A stretch of 64,000 bases of DNA from Branchinecta lynchi (lineage: Eukaryota > Arthropoda > Branchiopoda > Anostraca > Branchinectidae): positions 11,222,001 through 11,286,000 of the forward strand of contig JAKZAP010000005.1 in assembly GCA_023053575.1 (NCBI GenBank), written 5' to 3'. This document shows positions 28,401 to 40,400 of this stretch, one piece after another. A program made the position numbers and the translations under genes. The notes under the pieces are model-generated. The model did no database searches and was not told the DNA's origin. It worked only from the letters and a program-made list of their open reading frames with translations. The number at the start of each line of letters is the position of its first letter. Positions within the stretch are counted from its first letter, which is position 1.

Positions 28401-31400
28401 AATCATGAATATGAAATATCGTGATTTTTCTGATAAATGATTATGACTATTGTCTGATCATGACTTTTTCGGGACACCAATGTCATACACAAGGTAAATC
28501 ATGATTTCTCCATGATATTTTTAATGATAAACTTGGAAACCATGATTTCTTATGACAGTGTGCGACATAGTACTCGACCACGCGCAAGACCAGCATGCAA
28601 CGACAGATTGAGTTGACACGAAGTCCACTGCATGCAGTGTTTTCGCCCGTCAATGGGAATTGTGCGTCCATCTTCCTCCACCACGTGCAGGCCCACATAT
28701 GCAGGCCCCGACTACGAGAAGCATGCCAGAACTGCAACAGATCTAGTTGTCGGATTTTAATATGTATAAATCGCAGTTAGTCATTCACCAGGGGCAACAA
28801 GAGTATAGATGCAGATAGGCAATAAGTTGAGGGATAGGCTGCTATCTGCTATGCTTACCTACAAATGAATACAAAAATATCGGACATCAACAAGTCATTA
28901 TTCTTAAAACCTGGCTTTCAATATTAATGACCTTTGTCTACGGTATGACAAAAATCATGATGCAAGGTGAATTTATGATTTCTGAAACATCAAGACTGGA
29001 TCACAACGTTCATAGTTCATGGTTATTAGTTCCTGTGTCAAACAATTTACGGTGCTAAGACATTTCGTGATTTATAAGATTGCCACGCCTAGAGTCAAAA
29101 TCGAGATGATATTTTAATGATTTATCAAAGTCATAAAACTTCCGAATATGATCTTTAATGATACCAAGATCACAAAATTTCAGGAGATGTGATACTTTTC
29201 TGATTTTCAAGATCATGACGGCTTATGTTAGCTTAGAAATGATCTCTTGATGATTTAAAAAAATCATAAAACTTTGCAATATGACCTGGTTATGACCTGC
29301 AAGATCATAAAGACCGATTCAAAACTTTCATGATTCGTTATTATGATCTTTGAGATCAAAAAATTTCTAGCGCTATGATTTTTCATGATTTCTGAGATCG
29401 TCGGCTTCATTCCTCATTGAAATGATCTGTTAATGATTAATCAAAATCATAATCCTTCTCAAAATGTTTAGTTTATGATTTTTTGAATCATAAACACGGA
29501 ATCATAACTTTCGTAATTCGTCGTTACGATTTGTTATGATTTCCCAGGTCATAAAACTTATATCACTACGATCTTCCACGATTTGTAAGATCACGACGGC
29601 TTAAATCATCACAGAAGTGATTTTTTAATGATTTTCAAAATCATTTTAAGTTCCAATTATGATCTTTTCAAGATTCTTTGAAGTCATAAAGACTAAATCA
29701 TAAATGCCTAACTCCTGTTCATGATTGATTATTATTTAGAGAAATCATAAATATAAAATATCGTGATTTTTCTGATAAATAATTATGACTATTGTCTGAT
29801 CATGATTTTTTCGTGACATCAATTTCATATAAAAGGAAAATCATGATTTCTCCATGATTTATTTAATGATAAAATGGGAAATCATGATTTTCTTATGACA
29901 TTATGTGACATTTTAATGAGTTTTTCCGTACGGGTGGTTGGGAAGTTCTGAACTTCTATTTCATTTCGTTGCTCGATATTGTTCTGTAGTCATCTGTTCA
30001 TCTAGTAATTGTTTTCGGTTAATTGCTGTCATTTCATGGTTTATAGTTTTTGTTTTGTAGGTCGAACTGTCCAGTCTTTTGCCGAACTCCAAACTGCCGT
30101 CAGTTCTTGGGAAGATTGAGGAAAATCTTATCTTGAAAAGTACGAGTGAGGTGGTACCACTTGGGAAGTGCAAAGTAAGTGTCTGTTATAAGGAAGTGTA
30201 TGTTATACCTTGTCACGATGCCAGTAGATTCAATAGTCCAATCTTTGTAGGCTTATGAAAATGGGGAGAGGCTTATTGGAATGACAGACGAAATTTCTCA
30301 GTACGGTCAGAAAAGAGGAATCTCACAAGACCTTCTTTCAGAGTAAAATTGTCGATATCACTCAGTCAGTAGTAACTACCCAAAACCAAAGCGAGAATGA
30401 GCGAATAGCTCACTCAGCCTCTTAATCCAGTAGACATTGGTTAGTCAGTACAGGAATTCATTATTAGTTTGCAGCTTTTCGACTTTTGCGAGGATAGGTC
30501 GCTGTAAAGTCTTGGTGTGTGACGAGTTCGCAAATTAAATTCGACCGATGCCCTTTTAGGTCCTTGGCCTGTTATCCTTTCCTTTTTCTGTTTTTCCCTT
30601 TTTCACCATCACAGTCATTCGTCATTCAACCGTCTTCCTGCCCATTGCCGAATACGCCAGCTAATGCAGTAAATGTATTGTTCTTTTCTTGTGTTGTGTA
30701 TTTCTTGCTTTGCGTTTATTTATCTTTTGGTGTCGTTGTAGATTTTGCGTACCATCTGTATTTCTTGTTAAGCGTTCATTTTCCTTTTTTTCTGTGTTTT
30801 TTTCAAATGCCTTATTACTAGGCTGCATGTAACGGATTCATTCATTCATTCACATCTGCACATGAAGCATGGCAACCGCTATTTAGGTCATGTGGTTAAT
30901 GATCATTATCTGCAGGTGTTTGCTCCATGCCTGACCAACACGGTTAACCTCATCCGTCCAGAAAGCATGGTAGCCCGCATCACAGCCGTCGAGTCGGTTG
31001 TTTTCCTTGCCGATCAGCTGCTTTCGTTCAAGGACGAGCTGAAAGTAGCCCTGCCGGAGTCGAGGCATTCAGCTTTGGAGCAGTTTTGCCTGCAGGTATG
31101 TATTTCCAGACCTGTGAGATCAGAGTGGTCAAGGACGGTGTCAAGGTCCGTCTCACTTTGAATGAAGAACGGATGGCGGCCAATGCCTATTACTGCCTAT
31201 AACGCCTCAGTAAAGTATCACGCTCTAAAGCAAAGCTACAGCAAACGATGTGATTGCTTATAGTTTTGACGACCAAGCCGAACAGGCCGTATAGTAAAGA
31301 GCTGAGTTGTTCCTATTCAGGTGGAAGATTTCAAATCTTCCGCTAGTAAACGAAACCCCAATGGTCTTCCCTCTTCGTGTAATCTATAGTTATGTTTTTG

Positions 31401-34400
31401 ACGGGTTTAGTGTACAGTTTTGCTATGTGCGTTGTCTTTTTTGGATCCCAAAACGTAACTATGACATCGCAAAAGTTGTCTGTCCGTCCGCCTGTGAGCA
31501 TGATAACTCTCGAAGGGAATGAGATATTTTGATGAAACTTGGTGTGAGGGTTCTTTGGGGCAAGTGTAAGGTCGAGTTCGCAGATGGTCTCTGTAGCTCT
31601 ACATTTGGGGGTGGGGGTTCAAATTAAGGGTCAAAACAATTTTTCAACAGGTAATGTGATAGTCGATTACAGGGTAAGAAGACATGCTGAAGACGATGGT
31701 GAAAACTATTTTCTTGCCAGACTATAGCAGTTCTTCCGGAATCCGGCAAAAACCGGAAAGCTGGTTAAAAGTCAAAGTTTCATTTGAAGTTGATTAAATG
31801 TTCGGTTTTGGGGTAAGAAAACATGCTGAACACTTATGTGAAAAGTGTTTTCTACCCGGACAACTAGTTCGCCCGGAATCCGGCCAGAATCGGAAAATCT
31901 CTTAAAAGCAAAACTTTTATTTGCAATTGGTTAGATGACAGATTTAGGGGTAAGAAGAGGCGCTGAGTCTGTATATGACAATCATTTCTTACCAGGACAT
32001 TCGTCATTCGTTAGAATCCGGTTGTAACCGTATTTTTTTTTATAAGTTAAAGTCTTACTTAAAGTTCATTAGATGTTCCTTATAGGAATAAGTTCATTAG
32101 ATGTTCCTTATAGGAAATAAGGAGATACGCTAAATTCGTTTCTGAATTTTCTTTTTTTGCTGGACAAGTAGTTCTCTCGGAATTCGGCCAAAACCAGAAA
32201 TTTGGCAGAAGTAAATAGACATGGCCTATAGAGGTATATCTGAACTTGGTGTTATCTGATGGTTAGCCTGGCGAAGACTGGATCTGGCGAAGAGAAGACC
32301 CAGTTGTCTGGATTAAATATTAGATTTTTGGGATCCTATCGAAACCTTTGGTCTTGTTTCTTATTTTTTTGTGTTTTTTTTACACGCCATCCATTGTTTC
32401 TCTTGACGGGTTATAAATAAATTGATTGATTGATTGTTTGATTGATTTATATTATTGATAAATGTGTGCCAGTGAAAGCGGAGAAGTAAATAACAGTGTA
32501 GGAAAAGACTAACCTAGAGGAACTTTAGGGTAAAAAATTAGGCGAGTTAGTGGACAGCTTTCCGGACCGCCACTTGGCGACTTTTCGACCTCCTTGACTT
32601 TGTTCTCGGGTCGATATTTTTAAAATCACATGTGTGCCATGTTTTTGTCCTAGGAGATATTTCACTCATTTATTAGTATACTTCCATTGGTGATAAAATG
32701 AAAAATATAGTGATACAGTTTTCATCAATTCTTTTTTTTTTTACCTTTTGTGGGTGGGGTGTGGCTTGTTCTGACTCAGGCCGTGGGGTAGTTAGGTATG
32801 TTTGTTGGTGCAGATGGATAAATCGGCACATTTCACTCGTTCTTGGCAGGTTCCTTATAAAGGCCAAGCATACTCCGTCCCAGCAAATTCTTGTCATTAG
32901 TTGCGTTTTTGTAGATACCATGGTATCTGATATCACGGTCTAAAGTCGTTTTCGCAGTTACCGTGGTATCTGATACCATCTTTAAAAGGCGTTTTTGCAG
33001 TTATCTTGGTATTTGGGCAGTTACTGTTGTATCTGATATTCAGATACCACGGTCCGACCATGTTAACTGATCGTGGTATCTGAAAAAGTCATCTCACTTT
33101 CATCATTACCAACAACAAATACTAGAATTTTGTCAAATTGGTGAGAAAGAAGTTTGTAACTTAATGATGCAACGGGAAGGCACAATTTCGGCAACTGTCG
33201 TTTTTGCACAGCAACCGTGATATCAGATACCACGGTGACTGCAAACGACTAATTGCAGATCCAGTTACCGCAGTAACAGATACCATGGTATCGGCAAAAA
33301 CGCAACTATTGCCTTTCGTCAGACCAGGTTCTTGACAGAAGAGCCGAAGTATCGCGGATTAAATCTCAGCTGACTTGTCCGTTTGGCGGCGTGATACCGT
33401 GATTCGCAGTCAGCTTGCGCGGAGGACCACTTAGGAGCCGAGAGGGTTGTTCCTTTTCTGTTTCCTGTAAACTCTAATCTTCAGCAGAGTTCGGGCGAAA
33501 CTCATTTGAAAATTAGCTGTCGTGAACCTTTCTTATATGTCCCATTTTTGTTCGACAAAGTTGAGGAATTGGTGTACTGCCGTGCAGTGTTGGTTTAGTT
33601 GCCTAACTTATTGTCGATTTCAGGTCAAAAGCAACGCCACTGATCTAAGGCATCCAGTTTTTGCTAGCATCGCTCGAATTGTGATAAACAGAGATCTGAT
33701 TCTTGCCCAGATGAACAGAGTATCATTCGACATCAAAGAAGTCATGAGCCAGCATAGCCCATACGTGGACGAGCTTCTGATGGTAAGCCCAGCTTACTTA
33801 TAGCAATGCGTTTCCGTGAGGGAAATATGGGTTCTGTCTTGTGACCGGAATATGAATCCGAAAATTTGTTCATGGCTTTTTGGTGCGCATTAGCAAATTC
33901 GGATCAGAATTACCAAGAAACAGCAACCTGTGTTGACCGTTATCAGATGGTGGATAAGTACGGCATAAAAGAGAACTTTCTTGCATAAACTAGTAAAAGT
34001 CAAAATAATATATCTGTTTGGAATCCCTAGGCTCAACTTGTATGCCAATATTATGCGCTTTAGGCTCATAGTACCGGTTATAGGTCAGGTTCCGTCAATG
34101 ACTCTACCCGAACCAAGGTTGGGTTGTAAGTAGTCATGCGATAGTGTTTTCTCCTCTGTCCGACCAATAAGATCTGCAGAAAATCTGTAAATGGGTATTC
34201 TAGACCACACTTCATTGAAGTGCTTGTTACATATGTAGACCCGACTTATAATCCTTATTAGGGAAAGGAACTTCTTAGTTTCAGGCTGAAAGTTACGCTG
34301 CGATAGTAAAGCCGCTAAACCTGTAAACTTCCTTCTTACCGGATTGAGTGAGTTATTTTAGACATCTTTTTTATGTGTTCTTTCACATTCTACAGGTGTT

Positions 34401-37400
34401 TCTTGTATTTACAAAGAGATACAGCTTCATAAAACAATGGGTACTATAAACTATCGACTTTCTCTTTCTCTTGGCTCGCGGACACGACTAAGTTCGCCAT
34501 TTTACCATCTTGGGGATTGGGTGGAATTGGCTGTAAAGCCGGCTTCCAGTCATTGTACTGGATTTGTACGACAGGAACGTTTTCCTTTATATTCAGGGAT
34601 AGTCCGCTCTCAGACTCGGATCCGAATGGGAACACCATTGGGTTATCGTCGAAGGCATGCCGAGATCCATAAAATTCCGTACCCAGCCACTCCGCATCAT
34701 CTTTAGGATTGTAGTCAAGGCTCTGCTCTGTTTGAAACTCGATTTGGTCGTTGCTAGCTCTGCTGTCCGCTACGTCAAGAGGAAGCAAGGTTGTCGCTAA
34801 CGTCTGCAGAAGTGTGATGTTGACTGTGGAGAAGTAGGAGGTCAGCATATCTATCGCGTCAGTGCTCGAGTCGACGAAAACGGGCGTGAGTGTAGACGCG
34901 TCCGGCGTCACCTCCCGTTTGATGTCACACGTTGCATCCTTGACGTTCTCCATATCCCAGGTGCTGAGACCTTGAAGCTCGAGGGAAAAGTGTAGACGGG
35001 AGATAGTCTGCAGGTCGAGGGTGGCACCATTGCGTATTAGGAGCAGAGGAAGGGAGACATGCTCGAGGAGGAGGCTGTGACAGAAGTGGAGGACAGCATA
35101 GGTGGTATAATCAGTCGCGATGATGGTCAATGAGCCAAATCCCAAGAGGTCTAGAAAATAAATTGTAAATTACGCCGTTCTTCTCTCGTGTGGAGAAATC
35201 TCCAGCAATCGCACTCATTGGAATAGTCCTATCGTGGGTCACCTAATCTCCAAAAGCTGATGTTATCTGGGCTTGTACAAAATCTGCACCCCCAGTAAGA
35301 TAATTGGTCGCTGCCTTACATTCTGACAAACATAAGAAAGAACAAACACCCTGTTCAGTCAGACCTCTTAAATCCTGAAGTTCCTGCGAGTCCTTACGCG
35401 ACGCAGTCTCCGTCAAACTGACAGTCGACCTTATACGCACGATAGCTCTCGAAGGGATTGAGATATTTTGATGAAACTTGGGTACGAAGATTCTTTGGGT
35501 CAAAGTATATGTCAAGTTCCAAGATGGGCTCTATAGCCCCATATTTTGCGGTAGCGGAGGGGTTTCAAATTAAGGGTAGAGTTGATTAAGTGGTAAGGAG
35601 ACGTGCTGAATTCGAATAGGAAATTTATTTTCTCGTCGAACAAATAGTTCACCCGGAATCCGGCGAAAACCGTTTTAATATGAAGTTGATTTGTTTTTTC
35701 GCCAGACAATTAGTTCGGCCGGAATCCGCGTTAAAAGTAAAACTTTTATTTAAATTTGATAAGATGTTCGATTTTCGGGTAAGAAGACATGGTGAATTCG
35801 CAAATGACAATCATTTTCTCACCGGATGTATAGATCGCTCGTAATCCGGCTGAAACCAGAAAATTTGTTAAAAGTAAAAGTTTAATCTGAAGTTTATTAG
35901 AGGTTGGATGTAGGGGTAAGGAGACATGCTGAATTCGTTGTTGAGCTTTAGTTTTTTTCCAGACAAGTATTTTGTCCGAATTCCGGCCGTAACCGGAAGT
36001 TGGGCAGAAGTAAGGAAGGAAGGAGATACGACGTAGGCTATAGGGTAAAGTGTATGCTGAATCCATATTTGAATATTTGACAGCGCAAAACAGATATCTG
36101 AATATATCTGAACTTGTTGAAATTCAGCTGGCGTATCCGGTTTGCACTGTCAAATACGAACTTGGTCTTCTCCGATTATTACCATTGGCCTTAACCTGTT
36201 TGTAGATGTTAAAAGTAAAAATGTTTAAGAAGTCTGTTGAAGACCGAATATCTACAAGACTGAATTGTCGGGAGCAAATATTAAAATTTTGGGATCCCAT
36301 TGAAACCTTTGGTCTTGTTTCTGTAAACACAGTTGGAATATGACGTTCCGACTTCGGACCCGCTGGGTTGCGCCCACTCAGCACTTACCCCACGGGTATG
36401 GTGGCCGCACTACAGCAATTCCTGCTCTTGCTGGATTTTGCAGTATGTCTAACTCCCAGTGTAGTGATCGGCCATGCTTTTCCGGATTACGGCAGACTGG
36501 CGCGGACACTGTCATTCGGGTCCAGCTTGGGGACAAGCTCCGTGAAGGTGGACTTGTGTCATTGATGGCATCTTTTGGTTCTTGGGTTATTTTGTCAATG
36601 AATATGTGGATGTCACCGTTGCATGGGCAGGCGACACTTTTCGGCAGCTCTAGGACTTTCCACTCGCCAGTGATCTGAAACCAACTATAAATCAAACATC
36701 CCCTAGGAGTCATCTTATTTATTTGTGGTACATCGTGATCTTGTGTAGTTGGATTAAACACGGGAAGCAAGCATCTGGAGAAAGAATAAAATGGAACGGA
36801 ATTTCAATCTACAACAGATGCTGGCTAATACAAAAGCTCAATTTAGAGGTTGTGTGTGTGTGGGGGGGGGGGGGGGGTATTTAATCAACACTGAACAGTT
36901 AAAGCCTCACAGCCCGTCAATTCTGGTAGGTAGGAGCAGACCCCATCCTCAGGTTTCTTTGGACTGTTTAATACTTTCTGTATTTCCTGTGTTGACGATA
37001 TTATAAGTAGCGGCGTCACGTAGGGGGGAGGGGTGCCCTCCCGAATGTTGTCGGTAAAAAATAGCCAAAGCGCCGCGATGTTTCGTAAAACAGTAGAATT
37101 TTTTCGTGGAAATAGCCAATTTTTTCTTAAAAACAGTCGATTTTTCTTCCTAAAATCAGTCGATTTTTCGTCAAAACGGTCGTTTTTTCTTAAACAAGAG
37201 CCAGCTAATATGGCACTTGCAAGGCTGGACCAGAGAATTAGAATAGGAGTTTGCCAACTCGTGGGTTTATTATGATGATTTGTAAGCAAAACCCTTGAGA
37301 TAAGAATGGTCACGGGCCCTTGGAAATCATGAGAATGTGTCGTTTGGTGAAAAGTGTTTTATTTTTGCACTTGGCTGTGCTGATGCGCTTTATAAGGGCG

Positions 37401-40400
37401 CTAGAAATACATCTGTAATCAAAACCCTTGAGACAAAAATGGTCGTGAGACGTTTAGGATCATGAATACATATGGTTTGGTCAAAAGTATTTTTCTTACT
37501 TTTCGGTTAAGATCTTTAAGGGTGCTAGAAATTCATTTCTAATCAAAACCCTTTAGGCAGAAATGATCATGGGCTCATGTGGACCATGAAAATGTATATT
37601 TTGCTTAAAAGTATTTTTTTTTACTTTGCGGTTAACACGAGTACTTTAAGGGATGTTCGGATCTGGGAAGTGACAATTTCTAAGCCAATCTTATCAAGTC
37701 TCTAATGATCAAGCCAAGTTTCATCATCCTAGCACATCTGGAAGTACCTTAAATCACGATCACCGGAATTCCACCCCCCCCCCCCCTCTCCACTTCCTCC
37801 CAGAGTGCCCAAATCCGGTCCGGTTCTATCACTGCTGTATTTAGGGCTTGTGCTTGTTCTTCCCACACAGTGTCATCCTAGTCGCTACACTCTAAGCCTG
37901 TCACGAAATCCCCCCCCCCCCCCCCGACTCCTCCCACACTGATCGGATCCTGTCCGCACTCGAAGTGGGATATCTGAGACATGAGTTATTTCCGAATATG
38001 AAGTTTCACAGATATCTGATAACCCGTTCAAAAGCTGGATACACACCCTTTACCTCCACTCCCCCCAACGATGGTCAAATCGGATACACGACTGTTCATA
38101 AGTTAAAATGGTCAAGTCGCTGACAAGCCTGCCAATTGTGTGTCATCCTAGCACTTGTGGAAGCATCTTAACTTGTGATCATCGGAATTTCGAATCCTCC
38201 CTCCAGCCCCCCCCCCCCCCTCAGTGCCCGGATCCGGTCCGTTCTTGTCAACTATGTATCTAGGGCTTGCGTTTGTTCTTCCACCAAGTTTCATCCCGCT
38301 CCTTTACTCTGAACATGTCACACGATTTCCGGTTCCCTCCCTCCGACTCCTCCACAGTCATCGGATCCGTTCCGGACTTGAAGTGTGACATCTGGGACAC
38401 GAGATCTTTCTAAATGACAAGTTTCATTAAGATCCGGTTCCTCGTTCAAAATTTAGACATGCGTCAATGTTCCGGATTCCCCTCCCCCCACGGTGGTCGG
38501 ATCGGGGAAGAGACTATTTCCAAGTTAGTTTGGTCGAGTCCCTAATAGCCAAGTTTCATCGTCCCAGCACATCTGGAAGTACCCTAAATCGCGGTCACCG
38601 GGCTGACCGACCGACCGATGCAAAAACAGTCGTTAAAAATGACCAGGCAGTCGGTTAATACCTTGCACCCCCTCCCAAATATTTTGGCTAGCAACGCCTC
38701 TGATCGTAAGACCCTGTATATAGTTATGGCACTGAAGCATCGATCCGGAAATTTTCGATTTTCACTAGATTTTGGCCGAACTACCCATTCGGGGAGAAAA
38801 CTATCAGCATATTCTATACGAACATGTTGGACCCTCATCCTTTGTTTCCTCGGACAATTTGGTTTATTCTGAAATTTCCTATTTTGACGAGATTCAGACC
38901 CTAAGTGTTCGCTGAAGTCAGTAATGGTATGATATTTATTACATTCAAAGCCTAAGGACCAATACAACATGTTAATCTCGGCATTGGAACCAAAGGCGCA
39001 TTATTGTGGAAAGCACTGCAAAGCTTAAAGGGTCTGTATTGCTCCTTTGCATTACGTCCTTAACCGTTCTATCCATTCTCATTTCAAAGATCTCGAATTT
39101 CCTGTGCCAGATTTATCGCTGATTGGCTCTCTCTGGAGGCGGACAAAGCTCATTCGTGGGAAATACCGGTTATGCAAGTTTTTCCGTGTCTTTCAGCAGA
39201 ACCAGGGGGGCAAAGCGAGCCGAAAACAGCCGGGAAGGGTTTTGTAATTTTTGGGAAACCCGTTTTTGGGATTTATTCATGAATGTTCGAGTATTAGGAT
39301 AGAAGCTGTATCTACCACGACGTGTGGTTTAATCGATTAGCAGTAGCGTAAAGTCCACTGGCCAAGAAGGGACGAAATGTCGGCTAAAGGCGCCCCCAAA
39401 TCTCAACAAGCTTATTCGCTTAGCCCAGTCAAATGACTCGAGGGCCGAAGAAATACCTATTTCGGATGACATTTTGCTTTTGTTTCGAACGTCTTTATCA
39501 GACATTTCTTTGAACGTTCGTTTACATATACCTCTTCAGTAGTTTTACTTCCTATCTATCGAGAACTAACATGGAAGTAGACATGAGTGTCGAATAAGTC
39601 AGAAGCGAGTGTCTAGGTGTAAAGGCTATGGTGTGAAATGTTAGAAAAACAACGTACCTTGCTCCAGTCAAGTTCAGGATGGGCCCCCAAAGTCGGACAG
39701 GGTCCTGGCTTCAGAATAGTCACCCCCGCGAAGCCGTAGGTGGCACAAAAACACAGCATAAATAATACCAAAACATTCAGGGCCATGTCTTTGATTTGCG
39801 TTTGAATTCTGCTCTGCTTTTGGGATTTCTGGACTGAGATGCGTTCATGCATCAGCGCACCTGTTGCACCGCGCCCTGAGCCCGCATTGTTTTCAGCATT
39901 CGAATTAGCCATTGTCTTAGAAATTGTTTAATGTCGCAGATAGAGAAATCAATCCGAGGATGCGCCGATTTCGAGCCAATTATTATCTTCTTTCGAATCT
40001 GAAGGATGCCACGCATTCGATTTCCCCGACTGCGTGGGAATTCTTTGGTTGAGTGGCCAACCTGGTAAAAGGATACCCTTGTACCATTTTAAAATCAGAA
40101 CGACTTTTGTTGTTATTTGTTTTAAATTAAGCTTAATTAATTCATTTGGGCTTTCAAGGAGTTGCAGTCATTCAGTACCAGATTGGGAGAAGCGCTATCA
40201 AAGGTTTCGGTCACGCCAGAAGTGCATTCGCTGATTTGGGAGCATGTGGTTTTATGCGCCAACAACGTTCTGCTTGAAGGGTAAGCCCAAATAAGTTTCG
40301 ATTACCTGCCCCCCCCCCCCCCTTAGACGAATATGCCACACGTTTGGTTCACAGGAACCAAACCCATTCATGACAACTCCCAGATTCCTGACATTGCAGC

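Noticed and set aside
20992..29934. CRISPR-like array in the TCATGA-rich intron
   Set aside because: The genome is eukaryotic and the repeats are irregular in spacing and sequence, without constant repeats and unique spacers.
34437..34706. Plus-strand 89-codon frame
   Set aside because: It is the reverse complement of the conserved lipocalin exon 3.
36340..36678. Plus-strand 112-codon frame
   Set aside because: Antisense shadow of lipocalin exon 2.
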